Origin: Chloroflexota bacterium
GTDB taxonomy: Bacteria; Chloroflexota; Limnocylindria; P2-11E
NCBI GenBank assembly: GCA_005881885.1
Contig: VBDX01000116.1
Location: 1-51,569 of the forward strand
Reading direction: 5' to 3'
Length of the DNA stretch: 51,569 nt
The stretch's first letter is position 1, and the number at the start of each line of letters is the position of its first letter. The notes under the pieces were generated by a model. The model had not been told where the DNA came from. It searched no databases and saw only the letters and a list, made by a program, of their open reading frames with translations. Shown here piece by piece: positions 41,337 through 49,550 of the stretch. The position numbers and the translations under genes were made by a program.

Positions 41337-42291
41337 ACACGTCCTCGGGAAGCTTGATCGGCGACGCCGGCGGACCCTGCTCCGCCCACGCGACGGCGCG
41401 ATCGATCTCTTGCGCGACGCCGCGATCGATCGCCTCCAGGTCTGCCTCGCCGGCCAGCCGGTCGGCAACGATCCAGGCGCGCGCGTCGGCGATCGGGTCG
41501 AAACGCTTGCGCCAGCCTTCGATCTCGTCCTTCGATTGGTATTTGCGCGGGTCGCCGTAGTAATGGCCTTCGTGGCGGTAGGAGTCGGCGACCAAGAGAG
41601 TCGGCCCCTTTCCTGACCGCGCCCGTCCCACGGCCTCGCCCGCGGCCTCGTGGACCTTCCGCACATCGCGACCGTCGACGCGCAGGCCGGGCATCCCGTA
41701 GCCGGAGGCGCGCACTGCGATGTCCTCGACGGCGAATGCACGCTTCACCGGGAGGCTCTCCGCGTACTGGTTGTTCTCGCACACGTAGATCACCGGAAGC
41801 TTCCAGATCGCGGCCAGGTTGAGCGACTCGTGGAAGGTGCCCTGATTGGCCGCGCCGTCGCCGAAGAACGAGACCGCGAGCTGGTCCGTGCCGAGCTGCT
41901 GTGCGGTGAGCGCGGCGCCGGTCGCGATCGGGATCCCCCCGCCGACGATGCCGTTTGCGCCGAGGTTGCCCTTGGACGTGTCGGCGATGTGCATCGACCC
42001 GCCCCGTCCACGGCAGTACCCCGTCTCTCTTCCCAGGAGCTCGGCGAACATCTTCCCGAGGTCCGCTCCTTTCGCGATGCAGTGACCGTGTCCGCGGTGC
42101 GTGCTTGTGATCCAGTCGTCGTCGCGCAGGTGCGCGCACACGCCTGCGGCGATCGCCTCTTCCCCGGCGTAGCTATGGATCGTCCCCCAGATCTTGTTCT
42201 CGCCGAAAAGCTGCGTCGATCGCTCCTCGAACGAACGGATGGTCCGCATCACCCGGTAGAGCTCCAGGGCGGTCGCGCGATCGATCGTCAT
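41326..42291 (-). CDS. 2-oxoacid/acetoin dehydrogenase E1 component, alpha subunit
   Basis: A 321-residue E1alpha. It has [61 protein letters not shown], and the thiamine-diphosphate motif GDGAANQG...[19 protein letters not shown] (GDG at 144-146 to Asn173/174). The pairing with E1beta and a short E2 suggests an acetoin dehydrogenase-type (AcoA) or branched oxoacid complex producing an acyl-CoA. ATG 42291 overlaps the dehydrogenase stop as ATGA; the in-frame start further upstream is rejected. Confidence 0.9.
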   Translation of the reverse strand: MTIDRATALELYRVMRTIRSFEERSTQLFGENKIWGTIHSYAGEEAIAAGVCAHLRDDDWITSTHRGHGHCIAKGADLGKMFAELLGRETGYCRGRGGSMHIADTSKGNLGANGIVGGGIPIATGAALTAQQLGTDQLAVSFFGDGAANQGTFHESLNLAAIWKLPVIYVCENNQYAESLPVKRAFAVEDIAVRASGYGMPGLRVDGRDVRKVHEAAGEAVGRARSGKGPTLLVADSYRHEGHYYGDPRKYQSKDEIEGWRKRFDPIADARAWIVADRLAGEADLEAIDRGVAQEIDRAVAWAEQGPPASPIKLPEDVYAT

Positions 42292-43313
42292 GTGCCGGCC
42301 TGCGGATGGAGCATCACGCGGATGGCGCCCTCGCGGCGCTCCATGAACGTGCGCCACGCATCCTCGAACCGTTCGAGCGGGAAGTGATGCGTGACGAGAC
42401 TCGTCACGTCGATCTTGCCCTGCGACAGCAACTCGAGCGCGCGGCCCGAGACGCCCTTCGGGTTGGCGAGCGAGCCGAGGACGTCGAGGTTCCCGCGCAC
42501 GATCGTCGAAAGGTCGACGCCGGTTAGCTCGACGCCGGCTCCGGTGGCGCCGCCCAGCACCACGCGACCGCCGCGGCGGGCGGCCGCGATCGCATCGCGG
42601 GCCGCGTCGGCCGTCCCAGCGAACTCAACGACCAGGTCCGCGGTCCCGTGGAGTCGCGCTACGTCCGCGGCGTCGACGACCTCGTCGGCCATGTCGCGGA
42701 CACGGGCCAGGCGTTTGCCTCGACCAACGAGCGTGACTCGCCCGGCCCCGAGCGCGCGGGCGAGCTGCGTCGCGCAGAGACCGATCGCGCCGGGGCCAAT
42801 GACGACGACACGCTCTCCCGCCCGGAGCCGCCCGCGCTCGATCGCCCAGAGCGCGACCCCGAGGTTGTCGGTCCACGCGCCCTGGTCGAACGTCACGTGC
42901 TCGGGAAGTGTGTGCAACGCGGCGATGGGGACGGCGGCGTAGTCGGCAAGACCGCCACCGATCGTGAAGCCGACGTGCGCATGCCCGGTCTCGCGCTTTC
43001 CGTAGTTGAGGCAGAGCGTGTACATCCCTTCGCGGCAGCGCTCGCACGTCCCACAGCCAACGTGCACTTCCACGCCGACGCGGGTCCCGGCGGGGACGCG
43101 CTCATCCGCCGAGTCCACGACGTCGCCGGCGAACTCATGACCAGGCACGTGGGGGAAACGCGTCGCCGGGAACTTTCCGGCGAGGATCTTCGCGTCGGTG
43201 GCGCAGACCATCGATGCCCGTACCCTGACGAGCGCCTCGCCCGCACCGGCCCGCGGAGTCGGCACCTCCTGCAGCGCGAACGCGTTCGGGCCGGTGAAGA
43301 CGACCGCACGCAT
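42288..43313 (-). CDS. Zinc-dependent medium-chain alcohol/polyol dehydrogenase
   Basis: A 341-residue MDR enzyme. Catalytic zinc ligands: Cys37 (MVCATD), His59-Glu60 (VPGHE) and a later acidic residue. Structural-zinc Cys87, Cys90, Cys93 and Cys101 are all present, as is the NAD(P)-binding VIGPGAIGLCATQLARALG. It resembles threonine/sorbitol/2,3-butanediol dehydrogenases, so oxidation of a secondary alcohol to a ketone in this catabolic operon is likely. The ATG at 43313 fits the family N-terminus (MRAVVFTGPNAF). An alternative ATG at 43367 overlaps the nitroreductase stop as ATGA and would add 18 residues encoded by a repeat. Confidence 0.88.
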   Translation of the reverse strand: MRAVVFTGPNAFALQEVPTPRAGAGEALVRVRASMVCATDAKILAGKFPATRFPHVPGHEFAGDVVDSADERVPAGTRVGVEVHVGCGTCERCREGMYTLCLNYGKRETGHAHVGFTIGGGLADYAAVPIAALHTLPEHVTFDQGAWTDNLGVALWAIERGRLRAGERVVVIGPGAIGLCATQLARALGAGRVTLVGRGKRLARVRDMADEVVDAADVARLHGTADLVVEFAGTADAARDAIAAARRGGRVVLGGATGAGVELTGVDLSTIVRGNLDVLGSLANPKGVSGRALELLSQGKIDVTSLVTHHFPLERFEDAWRTFMERREGAIRVMLHPQAGT

Positions 43314-43343
43314 GAGTCGGGGGACTCCGCTCCCCGGCCCCCG
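43314..43343. repeat. 30-bp repeat, copy 2 (nitroreductase-dehydrogenase junction)
   Basis: Minus strand starts CGGGGGCCGGGG and ends CCCCCGACTC, directly followed by the dehydrogenase ATG at 43313. CGGGGG and CCCCCG can pair as a 6-bp stem. 25 of 30 positions match copy 1 at 41270-41299. Confidence 0.55.
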
Positions 43344-43363
43344 TGAGGCGACCGCAACGCTCT

Positions 43364-43966
43364 TCATGCGCGAGGTCGACCGGGATACCGGTCGACGTAG
43401 ACGAGCTGGTCGATCGGAAGCCGATCGGCGGTGGGCGCCTCCGCGGCATGGCCGAAGGTGAACGTCCCGAGGAATGTCCACGAAAGCGGGACGTTGAGGA
43501 CCTTCTTCGCCTTCTCGGTGATCCAGTGCTGGACGAAGACCGCGCCGTACCCGAGCGAGTACGCCCGCAACCACATCGCGTAGATGGCCATCGCGGCGGC
43601 CCACTCGAAGCCGTTGTCGGCATGGACGTTCGTCAGGCTCCTGGAGGGATCCGCGATGACGGCGATGACCTCCGGGGTCTCGAGGTCGTTGATCAGCCCG
43701 CTCGGGCCGTCGGGGCGGAAGATCGGATCCCAGTAGGCAGAGAGCTCCTTTGATTCCTTCGCGAGCTGCTGCAATTCATGTTTGACCGATGAGCTCTTCA
43801 CCCAGATGAAGCGGGCGGGCTGGCGATTCGCGGGCGAGGGCGCCCAGCGGGCGGCCTCGAGGATCTCGTTCACATCGGCATCCGGCACGAGCCCCGGCTT
43901 GAACTTGCGCACGGCGCGTCGTGTGCGGATGAGCGTGCCGACCGATCCACGTACGTCGACGCCCAC
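43364..43966 (-). CDS. Nitroreductase-family FMN oxidoreductase
   Basis: A 200-residue nitroreductase-fold protein: IRTRRAVRKFKPGLVPDADVNEILEAARWAPSPANRQPARFIWVKS (FMN phosphate and ring contacts), EWAAAMAIYAMWLRAYSLGYGAVFVQHW and a C-terminal GTFTFGHAAEAP. Members reduce nitro groups, quinones, enones or flavin, or act as dehalogenases. In this operon an ene- or enone-reducing role on a catabolic intermediate is possible. Its GTG shares a base with the upstream stop (TAGTG). Confidence 0.85.
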   Translation of the reverse strand: MGVDVRGSVGTLIRTRRAVRKFKPGLVPDADVNEILEAARWAPSPANRQPARFIWVKSSSVKHELQQLAKESKELSAYWDPIFRPDGPSGLINDLETPEVIAVIADPSRSLTNVHADNGFEWAAAMAIYAMWLRAYSLGYGAVFVQHWITEKAKKVLNVPLSWTFLGTFTFGHAAEAPTADRLPIDQLVYVDRYPGRPRA

Positions 43967-45741
43967 TAGGGCTCCACGATAACTTTCAACGCCCCGTCGA
44001 CGCGCTCGTTGAACGTACGGAGGGCGTCGCCGAAATCGGCGAGCTTGAAGTGGTGAGTGATCAGCTTTGCCGCGGGGATCCGGCCGTCGGCCATGAGCGG
44101 GATGATCTCCTCCATGGTGTTGCGGTTCGCCCGCACGCCATAAAGATCGATCTCCTCGAGCACGATCTTCTGGAAGTCGATCGAGGACGGCTCCTTGGGG
44201 ATCCCGGTGAAGGCGACCCGTCCGCCCTTGCGGACCATGCCGATCGCCTGCCGCACGGAGTCCTTCGTGCCGGCGGAGTCGACGGCGACGTCCGCCCCGA
44301 GACCTGCCGTCAGCTCGCGCACACGGGCCACCGGGTCGCCGCCGTGGTAGTCGATCGTCTCGAAGCCGAGCGCCGCGGCGCGCTCGAGGCGCTTCCCGCC
44401 GCCGACCACGAGCACGCGCGCCGCGCCGAGCGCCCTAGCGCACATGCCGACGAGGATGCCCATGCCGCCCGACCCGACGGAAGCCACCGTGTCGCCGGGA
44501 TCGATGTGGGCGCGCTTGACCGAGTGGAGCGCGATCGATGCCGTGTCGCAGAGCGCGGCCACGTCGAAGGGCATCGCGTCGGGGATCACAAAGACGCTCT
44601 TGATCGTTTGCGTCACGAATTCCGCATACGCGCCCTGCGTGTAGTGGCCGTACTGCCGGTGCCCCAGGTCTTCGCGGCCGTAATTGAGGCAAAGGTTGTA
44701 GCGGCCGATCCGGCACATACGGCAGTAGCCGCACCCCGAGTGCGAAGTGCCCGCGACGCGTGTGCCCGGAACGAAGCCGAACTGGCGTGCGATCGCCCCC
44801 GCCTCGACGACCTCGCCTGACCACTCGTGGCCCGGAATGAACGGATAGGCCTTCGGCCACCGGCCCTTGAAGGTCCCTTCGATGATCTCGGCGTCCGTGC
44901 CGCAGATCGCGATCGCCCGTACGCGGCACAGGACCTCGTCGGACCCCGGCGAGGGACACGGGACTTCCTTGACCTCGAACGCATGGAAGGCGACGACGCG
45001 GCAGATACAGGCCTCACCGCCGATCCACCGCCACGGGAAAGCGCCGACGGCGACGCGCCGTCCCGCCACGTCCGCCAGCTCGCCTCCGAGGTTCTCGAGC
45101 ATCGGGATGTTCTCTTTGGCCATGTGGTAGTGGATGTGCTCGAAGTCCTTCATCGGCAGCGTTTCTTCGACCGGCTTCCCGGTCTGCTTCTCGTACTCCT
45201 TCACGAGATCGGGTCGGAAGTGGCGGACCCGCACGTGCAGCGAGTGATCCATCGAGGCGAGATCGGCGCCGATCATCTTGACGCGCCTGTCGATCAGGTA
45301 GTCACAGACCTCGGGCTGAGGACCGGGGTGGCGGTCGAAGTACATGACGTCGTCCCGCGTGGCCTTCGTCCAGTTGTACCGATCCCACCCGGTGTAGAGA
45401 AGGACGATGTCGCCCTCGCGGATCTCCTCGCCCTTCGGCAGGCAGCCCAGGACGTCCTTGATCGAGTAGTACGACCACGGCTTGGTGATCGGCCGCAGGT
45501 CGATCACCAGCGCCGTGCCGTAGAGGTCCTGGACAGGGATCGCGCCGAGATCTTTGCCCGTCGGCCAGTAATGGATGGGTGCGTCGATGTGCGTGCCGGT
45601 GTGCATGTTCGTCTTCACCAGCACGGTGCTTTTCCCATCGCGGTGATGCGTGGTGATGTCGGTCACCTCGATGGACGCGAACTGCGGCCACGTCGGCATC
45701 CGATCACCCCATGGTTGTGTGAGGTCGACGAGCCGCGTCAT
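43966..45741 (-). CDS. Fusion of a cyclase-family hydrolase with a zinc MDR dehydrogenase
   Basis: A 591-residue two-domain protein in one frame. Residues 1-250 are a cyclase/kynurenine-formamidase-type domain with the metal motif HTGTHIDAPIH (His47, His51, Asp53, His57), GDIVLLYTGWDRYNW, MIGADLASMDH and IPMLENLGGELADVAGRRVAVGAFPW. Residues 253-591 are a medium-chain dehydrogenase: Cys280 (ICGTD), His305-Glu306 (PGHEWSG), structural-zinc Cys337/340/343/351 and VGSGGMGILVG. The join CRVVAFHAFEVKEV links the cyclase C-terminus directly to a dehydrogenase lacking its first strand (about 10 residues). Both active sites look complete. The two steps may be consecutive: ring opening and alcohol oxidation. 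The nitroreductase follows. Confidence 0.88.
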   Translation of the reverse strand: MTRLVDLTQPWGDRMPTWPQFASIEVTDITTHHRDGKSTVLVKTNMHTGTHIDAPIHYWPTGKDLGAIPVQDLYGTALVIDLRPITKPWSYYSIKDVLGCLPKGEEIREGDIVLLYTGWDRYNWTKATRDDVMYFDRHPGPQPEVCDYLIDRRVKMIGADLASMDHSLHVRVRHFRPDLVKEYEKQTGKPVEETLPMKDFEHIHYHMAKENIPMLENLGGELADVAGRRVAVGAFPWRWIGGEACICRVVAFHAFEVKEVPCPSPGSDEVLCRVRAIAICGTDAEIIEGTFKGRWPKAYPFIPGHEWSGEVVEAGAIARQFGFVPGTRVAGTSHSGCGYCRMCRIGRYNLCLNYGREDLGHRQYGHYTQGAYAEFVTQTIKSVFVIPDAMPFDVAALCDTASIALHSVKRAHIDPGDTVASVGSGGMGILVGMCARALGAARVLVVGGGKRLERAAALGFETIDYHGGDPVARVRELTAGLGADVAVDSAGTKDSVRQAIGMVRKGGRVAFTGIPKEPSSIDFQKIVLEEIDLYGVRANRNTMEEIIPLMADGRIPAAKLITHHFKLADFGDALRTFNERVDGALKVIVEP

Positions 45742-45757
45742 CCGTTGCGTTCCCAGT

Positions 45758-46819
45758 TCAGTACGGCCAATCCTTCTTTCCGAGCTGCGCGACGATCTTG
45801 TTCGAGAGCGTCAGGTCGACCGCGTCCGCGAACGAGATCGTCCGGTCGATCTGCTTGAGATCGAGGAGGCTCTTCACCGTGCCCTCGATGTTCTTCTGCG
45901 GGATGCCTTCGTTCTGGGGCCAGGCCTTGCCGCTCTCGAGGGTCTTGTAGGCCGCCTCGACGACGTCGCGGTCGGCCTTCGTCTCGCGGACGGCCATGTC
46001 AAGGATCCGCGAACGAAGCGTCGGGTCGTACATCGCCCGGTTCGCGCGGATGACCGCGCGGAGCATGCACTCGGTCGTTGCGCTCTTCGCCTCAGCGGTC
46101 GGAACGGCATAGACCGCGTACTGGTAATCCGTGAGCACCTCCCACATGTTGGCCAGCACCGCGATATTGGGAGCGGTCTTCTTGACCGTGAGGACCTGAT
46201 CGACGTGCAGGATCGCGGTGTCGGTGCCACCAGAGACAAGCTGCTGCACTCGCGCCGCCGTCGTTGTGGTCACGAATTGGACGTCAGACGCGCTGATCCC
46301 GTTCTTCTGTAGATACGCATGCGACAGCGCGTCGGCGAACCCACCCGGCTCCTGGATACCGATCTTCTTTCCCTTGAGGTCCGCCGGGGTCTTGATGGTG
46401 TCTCGAACCGCGAAGACCTGGCTGATATTCGGTGAATAGGTGTTGACGATCTTCACCGCGACGCCCTGAGCGATCGCGCTGATAACCGGTTCGGTGGACG
46501 TGCCCGCCATGTTCACGCCGCCCGCGGCCATCGACCGCAGTGCGCCGACCCCGCCCTCGAATCGCACGAGCTCGACAGTCAGGTTTTCATCCTTGAAGTA
46601 GCCGAGCTCCTGCGCGACGTACGGCGGAAGGTGCACGACGTTCGGCGGCGTCACCGGGACTGCGATCTTCAGCGACGTTGGCTGGCAGGTCGCCTTCGTG
46701 GCCACGGTCGCCGTCGGGCTACCTGCCGGGGAGGCGGTCGGCGCGGTCGTGCCGCCACCTCCGGCACACGCCCCGAGGATGGTCGCGAGGATGACGCCGA
46801 GTGCGAGCTGGTGTCGCAT
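45758..46819 (-). CDS. ABC transporter substrate-binding lipoprotein (NMT1/SsuA/TauA-like)
   Basis: A 353-residue lipoprotein: signal LALGVILATILGAC with lipobox LGAC, a Thr/Ser/Pro linker, then an NMT1/THI5-like binding domain: LKIAVPVTPPNVVHLPPYVAQELGYFKDENLTVELVRFEGG, AGTSTEPVISAIAQGVAVKIV, DLKGKKIGIQEPGGFADALSHAYLQKNGI, AILHVDQVL and TECMLRAVIRANRAMYD. Relatives bind sulfonates, nitrate, taurine, pyrimidine precursors or aromatic acids. It follows GGAGGGG by 5 nt and belongs with the permease and ATPase, so the operon imports its own substrate. Ligand unknown. Confidence 0.9.
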   Translation of the reverse strand: MRHQLALGVILATILGACAGGGGTTAPTASPAGSPTATVATKATCQPTSLKIAVPVTPPNVVHLPPYVAQELGYFKDENLTVELVRFEGGVGALRSMAAGGVNMAGTSTEPVISAIAQGVAVKIVNTYSPNISQVFAVRDTIKTPADLKGKKIGIQEPGGFADALSHAYLQKNGISASDVQFVTTTTAARVQQLVSGGTDTAILHVDQVLTVKKTAPNIAVLANMWEVLTDYQYAVYAVPTAEAKSATTECMLRAVIRANRAMYDPTLRSRILDMAVRETKADRDVVEAAYKTLESGKAWPQNEGIPQKNIEGTVKSLLDLKQIDRTISFADAVDLTLSNKIVAQLGKKDWPY

Positions 46820-46834
46820 GTTTCGCCCCTCCTG

Positions 46835-47662
46835 CTACTGCTCGCGTCGCGTCCACGGCGCGACGCGGCTCTCGACGAACTGCACGAGACCCATGAGCGC
46901 GATGCCGAACGCGGCGACGACGATGACAGGCACGAACATCTTGTCGATCCGGAATGTGTTCTGGTACACGATGATCAGGTAGCCGAGGCCCGCAAGGCCG
47001 ACGAGGAATTCCGCGATGATCATGCCGATAAGAGCTCGCCCTATCGCCAGGCGGATCCCCGCGAGGATGAAGGGCATCGCCGCCGGGACGATGACGTCGC
47101 CCCAGAGCCGGCGCTCGCTGGTGTTGAAGGCGCGCGCCACTTCGAGGAGGCCCGGGTCGACGTTGCGCACACCCTGCTGGGTGTTGATGAGGATCGGGAA
47201 GATGGCGAAGAGCACGACCGTCGCCACTCGTGGCGCGTCGCCCGAGTACTGGAACGCGACGGCGATCAGCGGAACGAGCGCGACCGACGGCACTGAATAG
47301 AGCGCGCTGATCCATGGGTCGAGGACGTTGTAGATCACGCGCGAGCGCCCTGAGACGATCCCGAGGGTGATCCCGGCGGCGAGCGCGATCGCAAGCCCGG
47401 CCCCGAAGACGCGCATGCTCTGCACCATCGCGACCCCAAGCTCGCCGTTGGCGATGAGGTCAGCGAACGCTCGGACGATCTGGCTCGGCGGTCGCAGGAT
47501 GATCGGATTCAGGAGCGGCCCGAACAGCTCCCAGATGCCGAGCACCACGAGGACCGAGGCGACGCGGATCATCGCATCCGACGGCCGCGCCCGCCACCAC
47601 CGCCGTGCGGGCGCGATCGGCCGCGCGCGCGCGTTGACCTCCCCGACCCGAGGAACGGTCAC
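46835..47662 (-). CDS. ABC transporter permease (SsuC/TauC family)
   Basis: A 275-residue BPD permease with about six TM helices: IRVASVLVVLGIWELFGPLLN, VFGAGLAIALAAGITLGIVSG, the EAA-loop region ARAFNTSERRLWGDVIVPAAMPFILAGIRLAIGRALIGMIIAEFLVG and a C-terminal helix. The GTG start overlaps the ATPase stop as GTGA; the 170 residues upstream of it in the same frame are not conserved and would run through the ATPase gene, so they are excluded. It forms the importer with the neighbouring ATPase and binding protein. Confidence 0.88.
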   Translation of the reverse strand: MTVPRVGEVNARARPIAPARRWWRARPSDAMIRVASVLVVLGIWELFGPLLNPIILRPPSQIVRAFADLIANGELGVAMVQSMRVFGAGLAIALAAGITLGIVSGRSRVIYNVLDPWISALYSVPSVALVPLIAVAFQYSGDAPRVATVVLFAIFPILINTQQGVRNVDPGLLEVARAFNTSERRLWGDVIVPAAMPFILAGIRLAIGRALIGMIIAEFLVGLAGLGYLIIVYQNTFRIDKMFVPVIVVAAFGIALMGLVQFVESRVAPWTRREQ

Positions 47663-48441
47663 GCCACAAGCCTCTCGCGAAGGAGGCGCCAGCAGTGGTC
47701 GCGAAGCTCGACGAAGCGCGGGTGCGCCACGACGCTCGCGACGGTGCGTGGCCGCGGGATATCGACGAGGATCGTGTCGCGCACGCGCGCCGGGCGCGCG
47801 GTGAGAACGACGATGCGATCGCCGAGGGCGATCGCCTCCTCGATCGAGTGCGTGATGAACACGACGGTCGAAGGGGCCCCGCCACCTCGAACCCCCGGCG
47901 TCTGCAGAATGCGCAGGAGCTCGTCCTGCAGGATCTCGCGCGTCTGGGCGTCCAGAGACCCGAACGGCTCGTCCATCAGCAGGATGTCCGGCTCGAGCGC
48001 AAGGGCGCGAGCCAGCCCCGCGCGCTGCTGCATGCCTCCCGAGAGCTGATACGGATAGGAGCGCTCGAAGCCCGTCAGGCCGACCATCTCGGTGTAGCGG
48101 AGGACGCGCTGGTCGATGGTCTGCCGTTCCAACCCCGCGAGCTCGACGCCGTATGCGACGTTCTCGCTCACGCGCTTCCACGGCATCAGCCCGAAGTGCT
48201 GGAAGACCATCGCGACGTTGCGTCGCGGCGCGCGTACCTCGAGGTCGTCGATCACGATCCGACCGCCGTCGAGGTGCGCGAGCCCATGCATGCAGCGGAG
48301 CAAGGTGGTCTTTCCGCAGCCCGACGGTCCGAGAATGCAGAGCGTCTCGCTGTCGTGGATGGCGAGCTCGAGCCCGTCGAACACGGTGAGGGCACCCGAG
48401 CCGAACCGCTTTGTGGCGCCCTCGACGACGATCCGGTTCAT
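47659..48441 (-). CDS. ABC transporter ATP-binding protein (SsuB/TauB family)
   Basis: A 260-residue ABC ATPase with all motifs: Walker A GPSGCGKT (38-45), Q-loop Gln81, signature LSGGMQQR (133-140), Walker B ILLMDEP (153-159), D-loop SLD (162-164) and H-loop His198. Between the helix after the D-loop and the H-loop strand it carries an extra QTPGVRGGGAPS segment (180-191) not expected in the family; it is encoded by a GC-rich repeat (47872-47898). The start is 1 nt past the LacI stop. Confidence 0.9.
   Translation of the reverse strand: MNRIVVEGATKRFGSGALTVFDGLELAIHDSETLCILGPSGCGKTTLLRCMHGLAHLDGGRIVIDDLEVRAPRRNVAMVFQHFGLMPWKRVSENVAYGVELAGLERQTIDQRVLRYTEMVGLTGFERSYPYQLSGGMQQRAGLARALALEPDILLMDEPFGSLDAQTREILQDELLRILQTPGVRGGGAPSTVVFITHSIEEAIALGDRIVVLTARPARVRDTILVDIPRPRTVASVVAHPRFVELRDHCWRLLRERLVA
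47872..47898. repeat. GC-rich palindromic repeat inside the ABC ATPase gene
   Basis: AGGGGCCCC core followed by GCCACCTCGAACCCCCGG. Aligns with the glcF element (31193-31216) at 21 of 24 positions, one gap. In frame, it adds about eight residues (PGVRGGGAP) to a loop of the ATPase. Confidence 0.5.
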
Positions 48442-48442
48442 C

Positions 48443-49486
48443 TCATGCCGTCTTCTGCTGAGACCGAGAGGGGGCGGCGGTGGAGCCCCGGACGACGAGA
48501 TGCACGTCCATGGTCACGCGACGCGTATGCGCGGGTTGGCCCTCGATCCGCGCGATCAAGAGGTCCGCTGCGCGGACCCCCATCTCACGCTGGGGAACGT
48601 GCACGGTAGTGAGCGGCGGGCCGAAGAATTCGGTGAGCGGCATGTCATTGAACCCCACGAGCGACACGTCGGCCGGGCACTCGAGCTCCGCCTCGCGCGC
48701 CGCGCGGAGGACGCCGATCGCGAGCAGGTCGTTGGCGCCGAAGACCGCGGTCGGCGGCTCGACGCCCCCAAGAAGGCGGCGCGCCGCCCGGTAGCCCGCC
48801 TCCTGCGAGAACGCCTCGGCGACCGAGACGAGTGAGGGATCGAGCTTGACCCCTCGAGCGCGCAGGGTGACGCGCGCGGCGGAGAGGCGCTGGCGGCCGG
48901 TCATGGTCGTTTGCGGCCCGGCGACGATCCCGATCCGCCGGTGGCCGAGGTCGACGAGGTGATCGATCGCCGCTGCGACGCCCTTCTCGTTGTCGACGAG
49001 CACGGCGAGGTCGTCGGCGCCGCGCGTGCCGCGGTTCACGAGAACGAACGGGAACCGGTCACGCCGCAGCTCCGCGATCGTCGCGTCGGCCATGAAGCTC
49101 GATGCGATGAGGATGCCGTCGACCTGCCGCTCCCGGAGGACTCGCAGATAGGCGTCCTCGCGTTCGGACGAGTCTTCCGTGTTGCAGAGCACAAGGTTGT
49201 ATCCGCGCGCGTGTGCGGTGTCCTCGACGCCTTTGATGATCGGCGGGAAGAACGGGTTGTCGATGTTGGGGACGAGCATCCCGAGCGTGAAGGTCCGCTG
49301 CAGCCGGAGGCTTCGCGCCAGTGCCGACGGCCGGTACCCCAAGCGCCGCGCGGCGGCGATCACGCGTTGCCGGGTCTCCGGAAGCAGGCTCAGCTCGGCT
49401 CGCCTGTTGAGCACGCGCGAGACGGTCGACGGATGAACGCTTGCGGCACGAGCGACGTCGATGATGGTGATGCGCGGTTCCGTCAC
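48443..49486 (-). CDS. LacI-family transcriptional regulator
   Basis: A 347-residue LacI/GalR protein. The HTH is at residues 6-27 (ITIIDVARAASVHPSTVSRVLN), the hinge helix follows (GYRPSALARSLR) and the periplasmic-binding-like effector domain runs from FTLGMLVPNIDNPFFPPI to the C-terminus, with VSLVGFNDMPLTEFFGPPLTTVHVPQREMG. GTG 49486 is chosen because AAGGAG lies 5 nt upstream; a GTG at 49492 lies too close to that site. It is encoded within the operon it probably controls. A palindrome with AAnCGnTT (51391-51400) lies in the operon promoter. Confidence 0.9.
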   Translation of the reverse strand: MTEPRITIIDVARAASVHPSTVSRVLNRRAELSLLPETRQRVIAAARRLGYRPSALARSLRLQRTFTLGMLVPNIDNPFFPPIIKGVEDTAHARGYNLVLCNTEDSSEREDAYLRVLRERQVDGILIASSFMADATIAELRRDRFPFVLVNRGTRGADDLAVLVDNEKGVAAAIDHLVDLGHRRIGIVAGPQTTMTGRQRLSAARVTLRARGVKLDPSLVSVAEAFSQEAGYRAARRLLGGVEPPTAVFGANDLLAIGVLRAAREAELECPADVSLVGFNDMPLTEFFGPPLTTVHVPQREMGVRAADLLIARIEGQPAHTRRVTMDVHLVVRGSTAAPSRSQQKTA

Positions 49487-49512
49487 TCGCACTCCTTTCA
49501 GGGCCACGATAC

Positions 49513-49541
49513 GTGGGAGCGCCTCGTCGAGGCGCCCCCAC
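49513..49541 (-). terminator. Stem-loop between amidohydrolase and LacI genes
   Basis: GTGGG-A-GCGCCTC / GAGGCGC-C-CCCAC with a 3-nt loop GTC and one mismatched pair. It follows the amidohydrolase stop by 10 bp. Without a T-run it may be a weak attenuator that lowers expression of the downstream operon genes, or an RNA-stability element. Confidence 0.45.
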
Positions 49542-49550
49542 GCGCTCGGT

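Noticed and set aside
47881-47898. tRNA-like GGGGGTTCGAGG on the minus strand
   Set aside because: It lies inside the ABC ATPase reading frame and matches the glcF repeat rather than a tRNA cloverleaf.
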